DNA of 64,000 nucleotides from Methanolobus vulcani (GCF_006546655.1 NZ_VIAQ01000017.1:117820-181819), one strand, 5' to 3'. Counted from the first letter of the stretch, positions 53,293 to 63,056 are shown. Made by a program: numbers and translations. Notes: generated from the sequence alone by a model not told the origin.

Positions 53293-54063
53293 TCACACAA
53301 AAGACTCAAGTTTGTGATTGATGTCCGGTATCCATTCGGCTTCGCATACATCTGCCACATAATCACCATGTAGCGGGCGTATCTGGTCATTTATAATCAT
53401 TTCAAGAAGCAGTGGCCACAAATCCTCGGTCATCCATTTGGGTGATGAAGCAATCTCATTGAAAGCCATAGCAAGTACCTGCTCAACTTCACCCCTGCCC
53501 ATGACACTGGTGATCTTCTCCTTGATATCAGCAAGTATCTCCATGTTCTTTTTGTATTCAGAGGACTGAGTATACATCTCATTAAAAACGATCTTGGAAA
53601 GTTCACGTAACTCATCCGCTACATCCTCTGAGTATTGTGACAATTGCTCAGCTGACATGGGACGTTGTTCGAATATATGCTGTATCACTTCCCTTGTCAC
53701 CTCTATCTTACGCATATTGGAAGAAAGGTCTGGTGAACCTGTAAAGAGAGAGATTAAAAGAGCACCTCTGCCAACTGAAGAGAAAATAACAGTACCGAAA
53801 TCATATTCAATTACAGACTGCCGAAGTCCCATTGCAAGCTGCTGGCTCACATGAAGCAGATTGTGGCTGATAAGATTTGTCAGCTCAAAGATCTTATGGC
53901 CAATACTATCTGGTATGTAAGATGCATATATCCTTCCGTCTGCACCGGCAAACAGAAGTACATCCACATCACTGGATTGGTGTGTCCTTTTAAGCTGTGC
54001 GACCAGAGCGAACTTCAGAAGGGAAACATCCTCAAGGTCATCCTTTGTTTTTTTAACCGCCAC
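53293..54063 (-). CDS. Roadblock/LC7-like domain protein
   Basis: 256 residues from a GTG start with AGAGGTG 7 bases upstream. The N-terminal ~115 residues match the roadblock pattern: VDVLLFAGADGRIYASYIP, a helix, then GTVIFSSVGRGALLISLFTG. The rest is helical. Roadblock proteins bind small GTPases or dimerise in signalling and motility complexes; no MglA-type GTPase is in the window. It lies between the KaiC-like ATPase and the coiled-coil gene. Confidence 0.7.
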   Translation of the reverse strand: MAVKKTKDDLEDVSLLKFALVAQLKRTHQSSDVDVLLFAGADGRIYASYIPDSIGHKIFELTNLISHNLLHVSQQLAMGLRQSVIEYDFGTVIFSSVGRGALLISLFTGSPDLSSNMRKIEVTREVIQHIFEQRPMSAEQLSQYSEDVADELRELSKIVFNEMYTQSSEYKKNMEILADIKEKITSVMGRGEVEQVLAMAFNEIASSPKWMTEDLWPLLLEMIINDQIRPLHGDYVADVCEAEWIPDINHKLESFV

Positions 54064-54082
54064 GTCAATCCACCTCTTTCCC

Positions 54083-55177
54083 TTACTGGATAAGTTCTTC
54101 TAGTTCATTCAGGCTGTCAATTTCAATAAGACCCTCTTCACTTGAATCAGATGCTGATACATCTCCCTGGAAATCAGGCATGACAACGTCATCATCAACC
54201 TGTAATGTCCCACCTGAAAGTTCATTAAGGTCAAGCTGAGATTCAGGTGAGCTTGCTTCTATTTTCTTTCTTTTCTCAAGCTCTTCTTTTGTTACTGCAT
54301 CATTAAGACCCTGAGATTCGAAGAATATCTGGAGTGTCTCTTTTGGAGAGAATGGGTATGACCAGTTCTCCTTGACATATACCAGACGCTCAAGCATTCT
54401 CTCACTGGCACCAATATCAGCAGCGGTCCTGATAGCTTTGTCGAAGACATCATCATACTTGTGTACATCTTCGGCTGATATGAGTGGAGTTGTCCTTACA
54501 ACAACACCTACACCACGAACGAATATGTATGGGTAGACTTCTTCACCATGTCTTGTTGCACGCATCTTGACAATCTCAAGTGCCCTGTTAAAGGCTCCAC
54601 CGATTGGCCTGTATGTCAGGTGAACTGCACCGTCTGACATATAAATTGGAATAAGTACATCCTCACCAATGGTCTCACCTGGTGCTGCGTGTTCTTCTGT
54701 TGTAATAAGAACAGGACCAAGCTGTTTTAGTGTGTAGAACAGTTTTGTGATGATCTCACGCTGCTCCTGTTTATCCTGTATAGCCCATATAAGAGGGGTC
54801 AAAGGATCGATTATCACACGCGTCTTTACTGCATAGTTCTTGTTTGCTTCCACAAGAGCCGGAAGCTGCTCGTCTACCAGTTTGACAAAGTCCTTACCCT
54901 TTGAATGAAAGAAGAATAATTCTTTTTCATAATACTTATCAAGGTTAAATCCAAGCATCTTTGCTTCACGCATGATCTGCTCAGGTGGCTCTTCCATACT
55001 GATATAGAGACCGTTCTCTCCGTGCTCGAGGCCATAATTCAGATACTGCATTGCAAAGGTTGATTTTCCGGTACCACTTGAACCTACGACAAGAAGGGTG
55101 GATTTATCACGTACGCCACCTTCAATAACTCTGTCAAGACCTGCAATTCCGGTTGGTATTCGTCTTTCGCTACTCAT
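54083..55177 (-). CDS. KaiC/RAD55-like ATPase with acidic C-terminal tail
   Basis: 364 residues. Residues 1-245 form one KaiC-type domain: IPTGIAGLDRVIEGG, Walker A GSSGTGKST (32-40), SMEEPPEQI with the catalytic glutamate pair, Walker B VIIDPLTPL, and a long TYRPIGGAFNRALEIVKMRATRH segment. A helical region follows, and an acidic tail (SASDSSEEGLIEIDSLNELEELI) resembles tails in its neighbours. The domain pattern matches archaeal signalling KaiC homologues rather than ArlH. It overlaps the upstream small gene (ATGA). Confidence 0.87.
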   Translation of the reverse strand: MSSERRIPTGIAGLDRVIEGGVRDKSTLLVVGSSGTGKSTFAMQYLNYGLEHGENGLYISMEEPPEQIMREAKMLGFNLDKYYEKELFFFHSKGKDFVKLVDEQLPALVEANKNYAVKTRVIIDPLTPLIWAIQDKQEQREIITKLFYTLKQLGPVLITTEEHAAPGETIGEDVLIPIYMSDGAVHLTYRPIGGAFNRALEIVKMRATRHGEEVYPYIFVRGVGVVVRTTPLISAEDVHKYDDVFDKAIRTAADIGASERMLERLVYVKENWSYPFSPKETLQIFFESQGLNDAVTKEELEKRKKIEASSPESQLDLNELSGGTLQVDDDVVMPDFQGDVSASDSSEEGLIEIDSLNELEELIQ

Positions 55178-55593
55178 TTTAATTCCTCCGGAAGTATTAC
55201 CTCATCGAGGCTGCACAATTCACTAATATCTGTAATCTCTAAATTTTCTGCAAATCCGTCCAGTTCTTGGATCTCGGGTTCTGAATCCGGAAGCGAAGAA
55301 CCATTCTCGATTGAAAGAATAAGAGATTCATTGCTGTCAAAAGGAAAACTCTTTTCAACATAGACCGACTCAATTGAGTGACCCATGACAAGCATATAGT
55401 CACTAATTTCCACCCATCCGGTTTCATTTTTCTTAACAACTTTTTTCAGAATCACGTTGTTGTTTTTCCGGTCTATCTTTTCACATTCACCTCTGTAATG
55501 TGAACCATTTGTTATCACCCTTACATTCTCACCTACGAATTCATCCAAGTGAGTATATGGTGAAACTGATCTGTAACCTGCCATAATAATCAC
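55174..55593 (-). CDS. Small beta-barrel (Sm-like?) protein with acidic tail
   Basis: 139 residues from a GTG start (AAGGAG 6 bases upstream; the ATG three codons later is poorly spaced). Residues about 18-80 look like a five-stranded barrel: FVGENVRVITNGSHYRGECEKID, NNVILKKV and WVEISDYMLVMGHSIESV, similar in layout to Lsm/Sm-like folds. The tail after residue 95 is acidic, like those of the neighbouring ATPase and scaffold. It overlaps both neighbours by four bases, so it is tightly coupled in the operon. Confidence 0.65.
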   Translation of the reverse strand: MIIMAGYRSVSPYTHLDEFVGENVRVITNGSHYRGECEKIDRKNNNVILKKVVKKNETGWVEISDYMLVMGHSIESVYVEKSFPFDSNESLILSIENGSSLPDSEPEIQELDGFAENLEITDISELCSLDEVILPEELK

Positions 55594-56507
55594 TGCTGCT
55601 CCTTTTTCATTTTAGCAAGAAGCTCGGCAAAGCTACCCGTATTTTTAGCTTCTTCCTGTAATTTTGCAGTTTCCTCAGACACAGCCGGTGCAGGTGCAGC
55701 CGGCGCAGAGTTGTCTGGTACCTGTATCTTCTGAGCCATTGCACCGAAAGCACCGCCAAAAGTATTGTGCGATTCAGCTATGGAAGAAAGTTCTTCCTGA
55801 AGCTTCCACGGAGGGTCAAATACCTTCTCCTGTACAGGCATATTGCTGGCAAACTGCATGTACGCGTTACCAATTTCTGACAGACGGCCGCTGTCAAGTA
55901 ATTTGTAAATTGTAAGTGTCCTTACCCTGTCCCTGAGTTCAGTGTCATCAACAGGAGGTCTGATGCCTGATAATATCTTTTTATCGTAGTCATCAAGCAT
56001 GACCTGATATGCAGATATAGGCTGGAGATCTACCTTGAATTTACAATAAGGATCTCCGTTCTTGATGCATTCTGTTTCCTCAACAGAACATTCAAGTTCC
56101 AGATCTTCCCTGAAGAACCTGTGCAGAGCATCGGTTGTGGCTACACATACTTTCTGGTTCTGCAGTGCCGGATAAAAATTACACACCGGATTGTTCGGAA
56201 CTGCAAATATGTAATGCATTGGCGCATACGATATCAGTTGCATGTTTCCAAGACCGATATCCTTAAAGAATTTCATATGGAACTTGTAAAGCGATGTTGA
56301 TCTTATCTGTTCTATTGTACTCGCTTTAAGGAATTTTCTTGTTTCATTCCAGGGAACCTTGGCTTTTGGAAACTTATCACTTATGTTTTGCTGGAGTTTC
56401 AATAGTGCTCCAAAAGCTCCCATAGACTGCCCGAAACTACCATCCATTGCCGGAGGCGGACCGCCAGCTGAATTTGTCATAAAAGGAGGGAGACCAGGAT
56501 CTGCCAT
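55590..56507 (-). CDS. V4R-like domain protein
   Basis: 305 residues. A Pro/Gly-rich N-terminus (MADPGLPPFMTNSAGGPPPA) is followed by a domain at about 60-180 ending in ECIKNGDPYCKFKVDL, the cysteine motif typical of 4-vinyl-reductase (V4R) small-molecule-binding domains. A helical region with RVRTLTIYKLLDSGRL follows, then an Ala/Pro linker and a KMKKEQQ end. V4R domains in archaea often act as ligand sensors. It may be a sensory input for the array (inference). Ribosome-binding site GAGGGG. Confidence 0.7.
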   Translation of the reverse strand: MADPGLPPFMTNSAGGPPPAMDGSFGQSMGAFGALLKLQQNISDKFPKAKVPWNETRKFLKASTIEQIRSTSLYKFHMKFFKDIGLGNMQLISYAPMHYIFAVPNNPVCNFYPALQNQKVCVATTDALHRFFREDLELECSVEETECIKNGDPYCKFKVDLQPISAYQVMLDDYDKKILSGIRPPVDDTELRDRVRTLTIYKLLDSGRLSEIGNAYMQFASNMPVQEKVFDPPWKLQEELSSIAESHNTFGGAFGAMAQKIQVPDNSAPAAPAPAVSEETAKLQEEAKNTGSFAELLAKMKKEQQ

Positions 56508-56541
56508 TTATAGTGCCCCCTCTGTGATGATTAGATTCATT

Positions 56542-57129
56542 TCACATCATCTCCTTGATCTGCTTTTGACCCTGTTCGGTAAGCCTTCCTGAAGTGTCAC
56601 ACATGTTTGCTTCCCTCAGATTCTTGAAACTGGCTGCAAGTGTGTCATTATCGACACCGATGAAGAAAGTCAGCTTCTGCAAATCATTCACACCAGTGAA
56701 AAGCATGTAAAGGAGCTTTTTATCAATATCAGAAAGCGATTGTTTCTTTGGAGGTGTGCCACACATTGGTTGCAGATAAGCTTTGAGCGTATTGATCACT
56801 GCTTCATTACCTGCAAGTAAAGCAGTAGCGGGAGCTGTTGCTCCTTCTACAACAGATGACGCCTGGAGATAATCGAGCATCAGGACGTGTGAAGTTCCCA
56901 GTGCGCGCTGGGACTTTGCACGAATAGGGTCTGAAACTTCCCTGCCTACCATGGTTACACTTTTCAGAGGAATTGTTAACCATCCTCCTCCTTCTGAAAA
57001 CCATAGGTTCATATTGGTAAGATAGAGAACTCCTTTCTCCCAATTATCGGAGTAAAGAGAATTACCCATCATCACTGCTTTATAAATATAACTAAGATCA
57101 ACTTTTGCGATTCCCTGCTCTTGAGCCAT
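56542..57129 (-). CDS. CheF-like taxis protein
   Basis: 195 residues from MAQEQGIAKVDLSY. VLYLTNMNLWF and WLTIPLKSVTMVGREVSDP match the beta-rich N-terminal half of archaeal CheF. The rest contains LLYMLFTGVNDLQKLTFF and a small helical end. Known CheF proteins link CheY and CheC/CheD to the archaellum motor. A TATA element near 57155-57165 lies about 28-35 bases upstream of the ATG, so the transcript is probably leaderless and this is the first gene of the 49.6-57.1 kb operon. Confidence 0.75.
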   Translation of the reverse strand: MAQEQGIAKVDLSYIYKAVMMGNSLYSDNWEKGVLYLTNMNLWFSEGGGWLTIPLKSVTMVGREVSDPIRAKSQRALGTSHVLMLDYLQASSVVEGATAPATALLAGNEAVINTLKAYLQPMCGTPPKKQSLSDIDKKLLYMLFTGVNDLQKLTFFIGVDNDTLAASFKNLREANMCDTSGRLTEQGQKQIKEMM

Positions 57130-57203
57130 AATGAAAAGACCCCATATAATCAAATTATATATCTAGTATTATAATTATAGATATTATTGTATTTGCGGTA
57201 TTA

Positions 57204-57227
57204 ATACTCTTCTATTGAATAGAGTAT
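57204..57227 (-). terminator. Hairpin between the two halves of the array
   Basis: ATACTCT (57204-57210) and AGAGTAT (57221-57227) form a 7-bp stem with a ten-base loop, downstream of the GNAT gene at 57329 and upstream of the CheF-like promoter. Confidence 0.45.
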
Positions 57228-57328
57228 GTTCGCAACTTTTGCACATGTAATGTAAAATTCTGCGATGCCGACATTAGTAAAAATCATAAAAAATAAAGAG
57301 AGAAGAAAAAAACTAAAGTTAATATTGA

Positions 57329-58189
57329 CTATTTTTTCTTCATCGGAAGGAAATACCTTTCAACACTGCAACTGGTACAAATAAAAGCAGTACCGCTTCT
57401 TTTACCAGTGACCATATATTTGTTCACAAGGAAATTTCCGCATTTACATGGAGACATCATTTTTTGTTCTCCAAGGAACTTACCTTCAAAATCCACAGGA
57501 CTTGAAATATCTTCAGGAAGCATTTCATCAGTAACACGTGTGGTTACGTGTTCAGGGCTTCCAACAGCAGAATATGAGTCTAAAACCCCTGATTCCTTTT
57601 TCACATTAATAAGAGAGTCAGAGACTGCTTCCTTTGGGAAAAGTTTCAGTCTGCAAGCCTTCACACTTTCCTCATTAGGAATAATCCCTTCACAAGCTAT
57701 AACCTTCTTTCTACTCTCCTCAAGTATAAGATAACCAGGATAGTTACCCAGGTTCACAGGACTGCTATAAGTTGGTTCTACAAAATTCAGTGACTCAAAG
57801 AACAGTTTTGCGACCTTGTTCACAGGTTTTGTAATGATGTGCCCAACAAGTATCCCTGAAATAAAACTGAATATCTTTTTTCCCATACCTGTTCTGGCAA
57901 GCCTGGGTGAAACTTCAATTCCACGAAGTACATATGTAGGTCTGCCATCTTTTGCAGGAGTGCTCCATTTTTCATTCATGGACCAGCCAAGCACAGTATT
58001 GTCCCTGACAGCAACGACAAGAACTACAGTGGGCCTTTTAAGCCAGCTCTGGAAATTTGACAGGTAATCAGACATGCCTAGATATTTTCTGAAATAAGTG
58101 AATTCACCTATTGTCAACTTGTCAAGCTCAAAAGCATGTTCAAGTTTATAAAATGTAATACCATCTTCACTTTTTCCAAGTTCGAACAT
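57329..58189 (-). CDS. GNAT family N-acetyltransferase with C-terminal zinc ribbon (array copy 2)
   Basis: 286 residues. The N-terminal part has FTYFRKYLGMSDYL. The acetyltransferase core has VLVVAVRDNTVLGWSM and motif A VLRGIEVSPRLARTGMGKKIF, followed by AKLFFESLNFVEP. A linker leads to a zinc-ribbon-like end: PCKCGN and CTSC. It is a paralogue in layout of the GNAT at 50186, which lacks the ribbon. It is 15 bases downstream of a deacetylase gene. Amber stop; the frame continues only about 18 codons beyond. Confidence 0.82.
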   Translation of the reverse strand: MFELGKSEDGITFYKLEHAFELDKLTIGEFTYFRKYLGMSDYLSNFQSWLKRPTVVLVVAVRDNTVLGWSMNEKWSTPAKDGRPTYVLRGIEVSPRLARTGMGKKIFSFISGILVGHIITKPVNKVAKLFFESLNFVEPTYSSPVNLGNYPGYLILEESRKKVIACEGIIPNEESVKACRLKLFPKEAVSDSLINVKKESGVLDSYSAVGSPEHVTTRVTDEMLPEDISSPVDFEGKFLGEQKMMSPCKCGNFLVNKYMVTGKRSGTAFICTSCSVERYFLPMKKK

Positions 58190-58204
58190 TTTACCAACTA
58201 CCCA

Positions 58205-59281
58205 TTAAATATGACCCCATGGACCCCAATATGGCTCCAGTCTTGTTTTTAGAAGTGACAGATTATTATTGAATTCTTTTCTGGTTTTAGCATGTCGCGA
58301 TGCAAGCAAGTCTATCTGATCAACCTCATCCCTGATATTCTCAATTCCTGCCAATGCACGCAGGACAACCGATGCAAGAAGGCCCAGATCATCATGATAA
58401 CCGCCCTCTAGCAAGGTTACAACGTTCCATTTACTTGCAAGTTTAAATATTAGTCGATAGTAACCATCAACAGTAAGGTTCAACTGTGCCAAAGGCTCTT
58501 TATGGTAAGCATCAAAGCCACACTCCAGAATAACTAATTGTGGGTTGAACTTATCAAGTACTTTTTCCGCTATTTCATCATAGAACAATGAATATTCCGG
58601 ATTACCTGATTCTGTAGGCATCTCCATATTTATACAATATCCGAGGGCAGGCCTTACACCAATATCCTTGATAAAACCCTTGAATGGATAAAGTGATTTC
58701 TGGTCCTGATGCATCGATATGCACAATACCCGCGGATCCGCTTCAAAAGCAGCATACGTACCATCTGAAGCGTGTGCATCAATATTAACTATGGCAATCC
58801 TTTCAAGGCCTTTTACCTCCAGCAAATATCGGGCAAGGATTCCCGAATTGTTAAATAGGCAGAAGCCATTGCACGAATCCGGACCTGCATGATGACCAGG
58901 AGGACGTATTATCGCATAAGCATGTTTGCATTCCTGCGTAGTAACCAACTCACCTGCTTTCAGAATACATCCCAATGCCTGTAGAGCCACATCAAAAGAT
59001 GAAGGGCAAACATATACATCCTTACCGGGACTCTGGCGTGAATCCCTGGTGCAGGTCTTTATTAGCTCTACATATTCCTTTGTATGCACCCGCAATATAT
59101 CCCTAATTGTTGCAGGGGAAGCATCATAGAAACTAAATATCTCACCATCAATAAGGCCACTGTCCTCTAGATATCCCAGTATATTCCTAATCCTCTGGGG
59201 ATTTTCAGGACTTGGGTAGCCATTCAATAAGGAATCATGCAAATGATGATTTTTATTAAAAGTAATACCTACCCGGGTCAT
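58205..59281 (-). CDS. Histone deacetylase/acetylpolyamine amidohydrolase family enzyme (array copy 1)
   Basis: 358 residues, a complete HDAC-family domain. RPPGHHAGPDSCNGFCLFNN carries the charge-relay histidines. Zinc ligands are NIDAHASDGT (Asp and His) and ECGFDAYHKEP (Asp), with catalytic-loop tyrosine in LLEGGYHD. All key residues are present, so activity is likely on acetyl-lysine, polyamine or another acetylated amine. It overlaps the stop of the longer deacetylase gene by one base (TGATG). Confidence 0.9.
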   Translation of the reverse strand: MTRVGITFNKNHHLHDSLLNGYPSPENPQRIRNILGYLEDSGLIDGEIFSFYDASPATIRDILRVHTKEYVELIKTCTRDSRQSPGKDVYVCPSSFDVALQALGCILKAGELVTTQECKHAYAIIRPPGHHAGPDSCNGFCLFNNSGILARYLLEVKGLERIAIVNIDAHASDGTYAAFEADPRVLCISMHQDQKSLYPFKGFIKDIGVRPALGYCINMEMPTESGNPEYSLFYDEIAEKVLDKFNPQLVILECGFDAYHKEPLAQLNLTVDGYYRLIFKLASKWNVVTLLEGGYHDDLGLLASVVLRALAGIENIRDEVDQIDLLASRHAKTRKEFNNNLSLLKTRLEPYWGPWGHI

Positions 59282-61299
59282 CAGGCTTCCTCTGATAACA
59301 ATACGGGATGATGACTTTTAGTTTCAGCAACCTTTTTCTGAACCTCTTCAAAAATCTGCTTTTGCTGGTTCTGCTTAAAGCTGGATAGTTCCTGTTGATC
59401 ATGAACCGGATTTGGACGTCCGTGAAGAGAACTCAATACACTGTGACACAATTGTCCGTTAAAATCATGATAACCTCCTTCAAGAAGGAAAGCAATAGGC
59501 CCCTTAAATACCGAATGCAATTTTGCAGTCATCTGGTGATAAGCATCTGAATCCAGTTCCAATCCTATATTCATTTCATGATAATGAGCATCAAAACCAC
59601 AGCTAAGTACTATGAAATCCGGATTGAAGTGTTCTATCATAGGAATAACTGCCTCATCAAAAGCATACAGATATTCCCCATTTCTTGATCCTGCGGGCAT
59701 TTCCACATTCATTGTATAACCTTTACCTGCATTCTCACCTGTTTGATTACTGAAGCCCTTTCTGGGATAGAATCCATGCGGATCACGATGAAGAGATATT
59801 AGCATCACAGTAGGGTCTTCATAGAATATTTCCATGGTACCGTCACCTGCATGAGCATCCCAGTCAAGGATCAGTACCTTCCCAACTTTCCTGTTATGCT
59901 GAAGATGCCTTGCAAGCACCGCTGCATTATTAAAAAGACAGAAACCTCCGTATTTCTGAGTGCTTGCATGATGACCAGGTGGACGTGTCAGTACAAAAGC
60001 ATGAGTGAACTTTCCATCAACAAGCAGATCACCTGCCTGGATAGCTGCACCGGCAGCTGTTTTTGCGATATCGTATGAACCAGATGTCATATACGTACTG
60101 TCACCCAAAAATCCTCCACCTGAGCCAGAATATGATTTTACGAAAGAAACATACTCTTTTCCATGAACCCTGTAAAGATCCTCTTCTTTGGCAGTCTGGA
60201 AATCACTGATTAGTGTGCATGTACCGTCATTAAAAACCTTGCTCTTTTCCAGATACCACATGGCCTTGATTATACGTTCCGGTTTCTCATGAGTAATGAT
60301 CGAAAGTAATGAAGCATCATGTTTCATATGATCCTCATTATAAAGGAATGCAATATTCACCGGAGATGCAGGTTCACTTGAAACTTTCTTTTTTGTTGCA
60401 ACTGTTGGCTTTGGAGCAGGAGTTCCCGGAGGAACTATTTTAGAAGTTGCAGGTTTTGGGGCACTCTTAGCTGGCTGTGTCACCCTGGGTTTTACAGAAG
60501 AAGCATTAACCGGCGTTCCTGCATTTCCACCAGCCGGGGAAACGGCCAGAGTAGAAGTTGTACCTGCAACTGTTTTAACCTGTGATTTTACTTGTGTAGC
60601 TGATGGTGCTTCAGATACAGATCTGGCAACAGGTTTCTGTACACTCGTCTTTTGTACAGTATTTGCTGATTGTTGTGGTACTTGCTTTTTTGGAATAGCT
60701 GTTTGAATGGATGACTTTTCCCCAGTAGACGGCTTGCTAGCAGTCTGATCCGATTTTGAAGTTACAGTCTCTGAATCATTGTTATGATCATAAGATGAAA
60801 CTTTCGGAACTTTAGGTGTTTTTTGTAGAATATCGGATACGGCTTTTGAATAGTCCTTATCAGTACCTTTCCCTCCAGCTTTATCAGCAGTCCTCTCATC
60901 ATCAACTTCAATTTCAACAGACTGAAAAGAGACATCATCAAAAGCATTAGACAGTACATTCGGTACATTTGTTTCAGAAGAAGGAAATGTCATAGATGGT
61001 TCTGTTTGCATATCCGGAGCGTCGGAATAAGTTATAGTCTCATCCCCTGCCTCAATAAAACCTTCACCAATGACAATCATTTTTTTGGCTTCGGTATCCT
61101 TGTCCGCATCACTGGATTTTTCTTCTACAACACCAGATTGGATTAGATCAAGAATAGCATCTTTTTCTGAAAGGTCAATTGTACTTTTACCAGATTTATT
61201 TCCATCAAAATAAGATAGAAATGCATCATTTAGCTTTTTCATGACATCAGAAGATAACTGATTACCTTGTTCCTCGTTTTTTTCTGTATCTGAAGACAC
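59281..61299 (-). CDS. Histone deacetylase family enzyme with long disordered N-terminal region (array copy 2)
   Basis: 672 residues from a GTG start (MSSDTEKNEE, with GGTGAT upstream); the frame is open 23 codons further but not family-like. Residues about 1-320 are low-complexity: an acidic part, then a Ser/Thr/Pro/Lys-rich region with many SVQKPVARS-type lysines. Residues about 325-645 are a second complete HDAC domain: RPPGHHASTQKYGGFCLFNN, LDWDAHAGDGT, SCGFDAHYHEM and LLEGGYHD. The lysine-rich tail might itself be an acetylation target or a tether (inference). Confidence 0.87.
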   Translation of the reverse strand: MSSDTEKNEEQGNQLSSDVMKKLNDAFLSYFDGNKSGKSTIDLSEKDAILDLIQSGVVEEKSSDADKDTEAKKMIVIGEGFIEAGDETITYSDAPDMQTEPSMTFPSSETNVPNVLSNAFDDVSFQSVEIEVDDERTADKAGGKGTDKDYSKAVSDILQKTPKVPKVSSYDHNNDSETVTSKSDQTASKPSTGEKSSIQTAIPKKQVPQQSANTVQKTSVQKPVARSVSEAPSATQVKSQVKTVAGTTSTLAVSPAGGNAGTPVNASSVKPRVTQPAKSAPKPATSKIVPPGTPAPKPTVATKKKVSSEPASPVNIAFLYNEDHMKHDASLLSIITHEKPERIIKAMWYLEKSKVFNDGTCTLISDFQTAKEEDLYRVHGKEYVSFVKSYSGSGGGFLGDSTYMTSGSYDIAKTAAGAAIQAGDLLVDGKFTHAFVLTRPPGHHASTQKYGGFCLFNNAAVLARHLQHNRKVGKVLILDWDAHAGDGTMEIFYEDPTVMLISLHRDPHGFYPRKGFSNQTGENAGKGYTMNVEMPAGSRNGEYLYAFDEAVIPMIEHFNPDFIVLSCGFDAHYHEMNIGLELDSDAYHQMTAKLHSVFKGPIAFLLEGGYHDFNGQLCHSVLSSLHGRPNPVHDQQELSSFKQNQQKQIFEEVQKKVAETKSHHPVLLSEEA

Positions 61300-61333
61300 C
61301 AAAATCACCCACAATATAATTAATTCTGCAAAA

Positions 61334-62269
61334 TCACTGCACCTGCAACCATACAGGATCAAGCACACCTATGTATTTGGTTCCTCCAAAATTGAATACC
61401 ACAGTTGGTTCTTCAATGGAAGCCCAGCCTGAAAGTTTTGGTTTCACTGCCCATGTCCTTTTTACAGTTTCCCCAGGAGCTATTGTATCAAAGAACAGAT
61501 TGATCTTTTCAGGCTCAAGGGTATTTGCAAACTTACCTTTAATAGCAAAATCATGATATGGCTGCTGTGTGAAATTCTTAACCCACACATCTACAGTAGC
61601 TGGTTTCCCAATTGTTATCTGCTGTGAAGGAACAAATTTAACATATTGTGCAATGGATTCTTTTTGTATCGGAGTTGCACCAGAAACATCAATAGTCCTG
61701 CTATTTTCCTTTTTCTTGGCCTTATCCTTTTTATCAAGGTAAAGACCAAGGCCAAGCATAATCACAGCAGCAATAAATATCAATGGAGCATTGTTTGCAA
61801 TAACATCGATTTTTGTGGTCTCCACCTCAATATTTACTTCTTCTACATTATCAAGTGTTAATGGAACTGTGAAAGATACTCTTGTAATGATCCATCCAAG
61901 CTCACTATCCTGAAGAATAAAATATATGGGAATAATGCTGTTTTGACCATCAGAGCTTAACACTGTACATTCCACATCAACAACAGCAGCCGTTCCATCA
62001 ATTTCCTGAGAAACAATATTTATATCCTGGATTGTACCAGGTTCAATTCCTTTATTGCTGAATATCATTTCAATACTTGCAACTGCAAGGAAATCCTTAC
62101 CTGTGTACATATTAAAGGCAGTATTGAAATCATCATCATTAATAGCAGTCAAAAATGTGGTCACCATTTCAGGTACTTCTTCTTCAGGTTCACTACTAAC
62201 ACAACCACTACTATACACACTTAACAGGATAACAAATACTAAGATAATTGAACAATACTTGTGTTTCAT
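61334..62269 (-). CDS. Membrane-anchored lipoprotein, unknown function
   Basis: 311 residues. The signal peptide ends in a lipobox-like SSGC, so the N-terminal Cys may be lipidated. An extracellular NTF2-like domain follows (about 30-135, with EMVTTFLTAINDDDFNTAFNM), then a transmembrane helix (about 163-182, FIAAVIMLGLGLYL) with a basic flank (KKDKAKKK), and a C-terminal beta domain (about 205-310, ITIGKPATVDVWVKNFTQ) like a CARDB fold. It lies between the archaellin-side genes and the deacetylases. Confidence 0.7.
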   Translation of the reverse strand: MKHKYCSIILVFVILLSVYSSGCVSSEPEEEVPEMVTTFLTAINDDDFNTAFNMYTGKDFLAVASIEMIFSNKGIEPGTIQDINIVSQEIDGTAAVVDVECTVLSSDGQNSIIPIYFILQDSELGWIITRVSFTVPLTLDNVEEVNIEVETTKIDVIANNAPLIFIAAVIMLGLGLYLDKKDKAKKKENSRTIDVSGATPIQKESIAQYVKFVPSQQITIGKPATVDVWVKNFTQQPYHDFAIKGKFANTLEPEKINLFFDTIAPGETVKRTWAVKPKLSGWASIEEPTVVFNFGGTKYIGVLDPVWLQVQ

Positions 62270-62387
62270 TTAAGCACCTGAGATGATCGAATATTATTAT
62301 TAAGCTATTATAATATAGGCATAGTACTTAATTATATTTGTGCCAATTGTATATATTGCATGTTAGAAAAATGAATAAAGATAAAAA

Positions 62388-63056
62388 TTAGAATAAAGAA
62401 GGAAAACGGGAGAAATCTGCAATAAATCTTGATTTGCCCGTTTCAATCATAATAGCATACTCAAATGCCTGCCGACCATCAACAACAAATGAACGAATGC
62501 CACTACGCCCTTCAATCAACTGCCATCCGGAATCACAGGATGTCTGAAGTTCATCAATGCCATCTATATCAGTTACTATCATCTCAGAAGGCAGAGAAAC
62601 ACTCATCTTTTCAATTGCAGGATGTCCGAGAACCCATAAGCTATGTTTACCACATTCCAGTGATTCAGGTACACCATATACAACATTAACTGTGACCTTT
62701 ATTTCAGAAGTACTTACATTGCCTTCTGCACCGGAAACATCCATATCAAAAGAATCAAGGGAAAGAGCAGTATTCCCATCATCTATTAAAACATAACCTA
62801 AGTATTGGCCTGTACCCTTCCTTTTGAATTCATCTACGAAACTCTCAACTTCTTCCTCACTTACAATGCTATTATTGTCAGCATCAAGACTCAATCTGAA
62901 GGCTTCAGCATCAGTTCCTGTATATAACTCATTGATCATGAAATCAATAGATGTATCATGAACCTGCAGCTCATTTGTAAAAATAGCACCTGCAGATGAT
63001 AAAGGAACAAATGATAAAATGATAAGTAAAGATATTAACAGACTTTTTTTTGACAT
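62388..63056 (-). CDS. Secreted protein with an EF-hand-like loop
   Basis: 222 residues from MSKKSLLISLLIILSF (the frame allows four more codons upstream). The signal peptide ends near SSAGA. A loop LDADNNSIVSEEEVESF resembles a calcium-binding EF-hand. The remainder is beta-rich with CGKHSLWVLGHP and two more cysteines. Function unknown. It lies between an archaellin and the lipoprotein gene. Confidence 0.65.
   Translation of the reverse strand: MSKKSLLISLLIILSFVPLSSAGAIFTNELQVHDTSIDFMINELYTGTDAEAFRLSLDADNNSIVSEEEVESFVDEFKRKGTGQYLGYVLIDDGNTALSLDSFDMDVSGAEGNVSTSEIKVTVNVVYGVPESLECGKHSLWVLGHPAIEKMSVSLPSEMIVTDIDGIDELQTSCDSGWQLIEGRSGIRSFVVDGRQAFEYAIMIETGKSRFIADFSRFPSLF

Noticed and set aside
57270..57331. 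Amber readthrough of the GNAT/zinc-ribbon gene at 57329
   Set aside because: The extension is a short phenylalanine-rich AT tract of about 18 codons with no domain; a normal stop is simpler.
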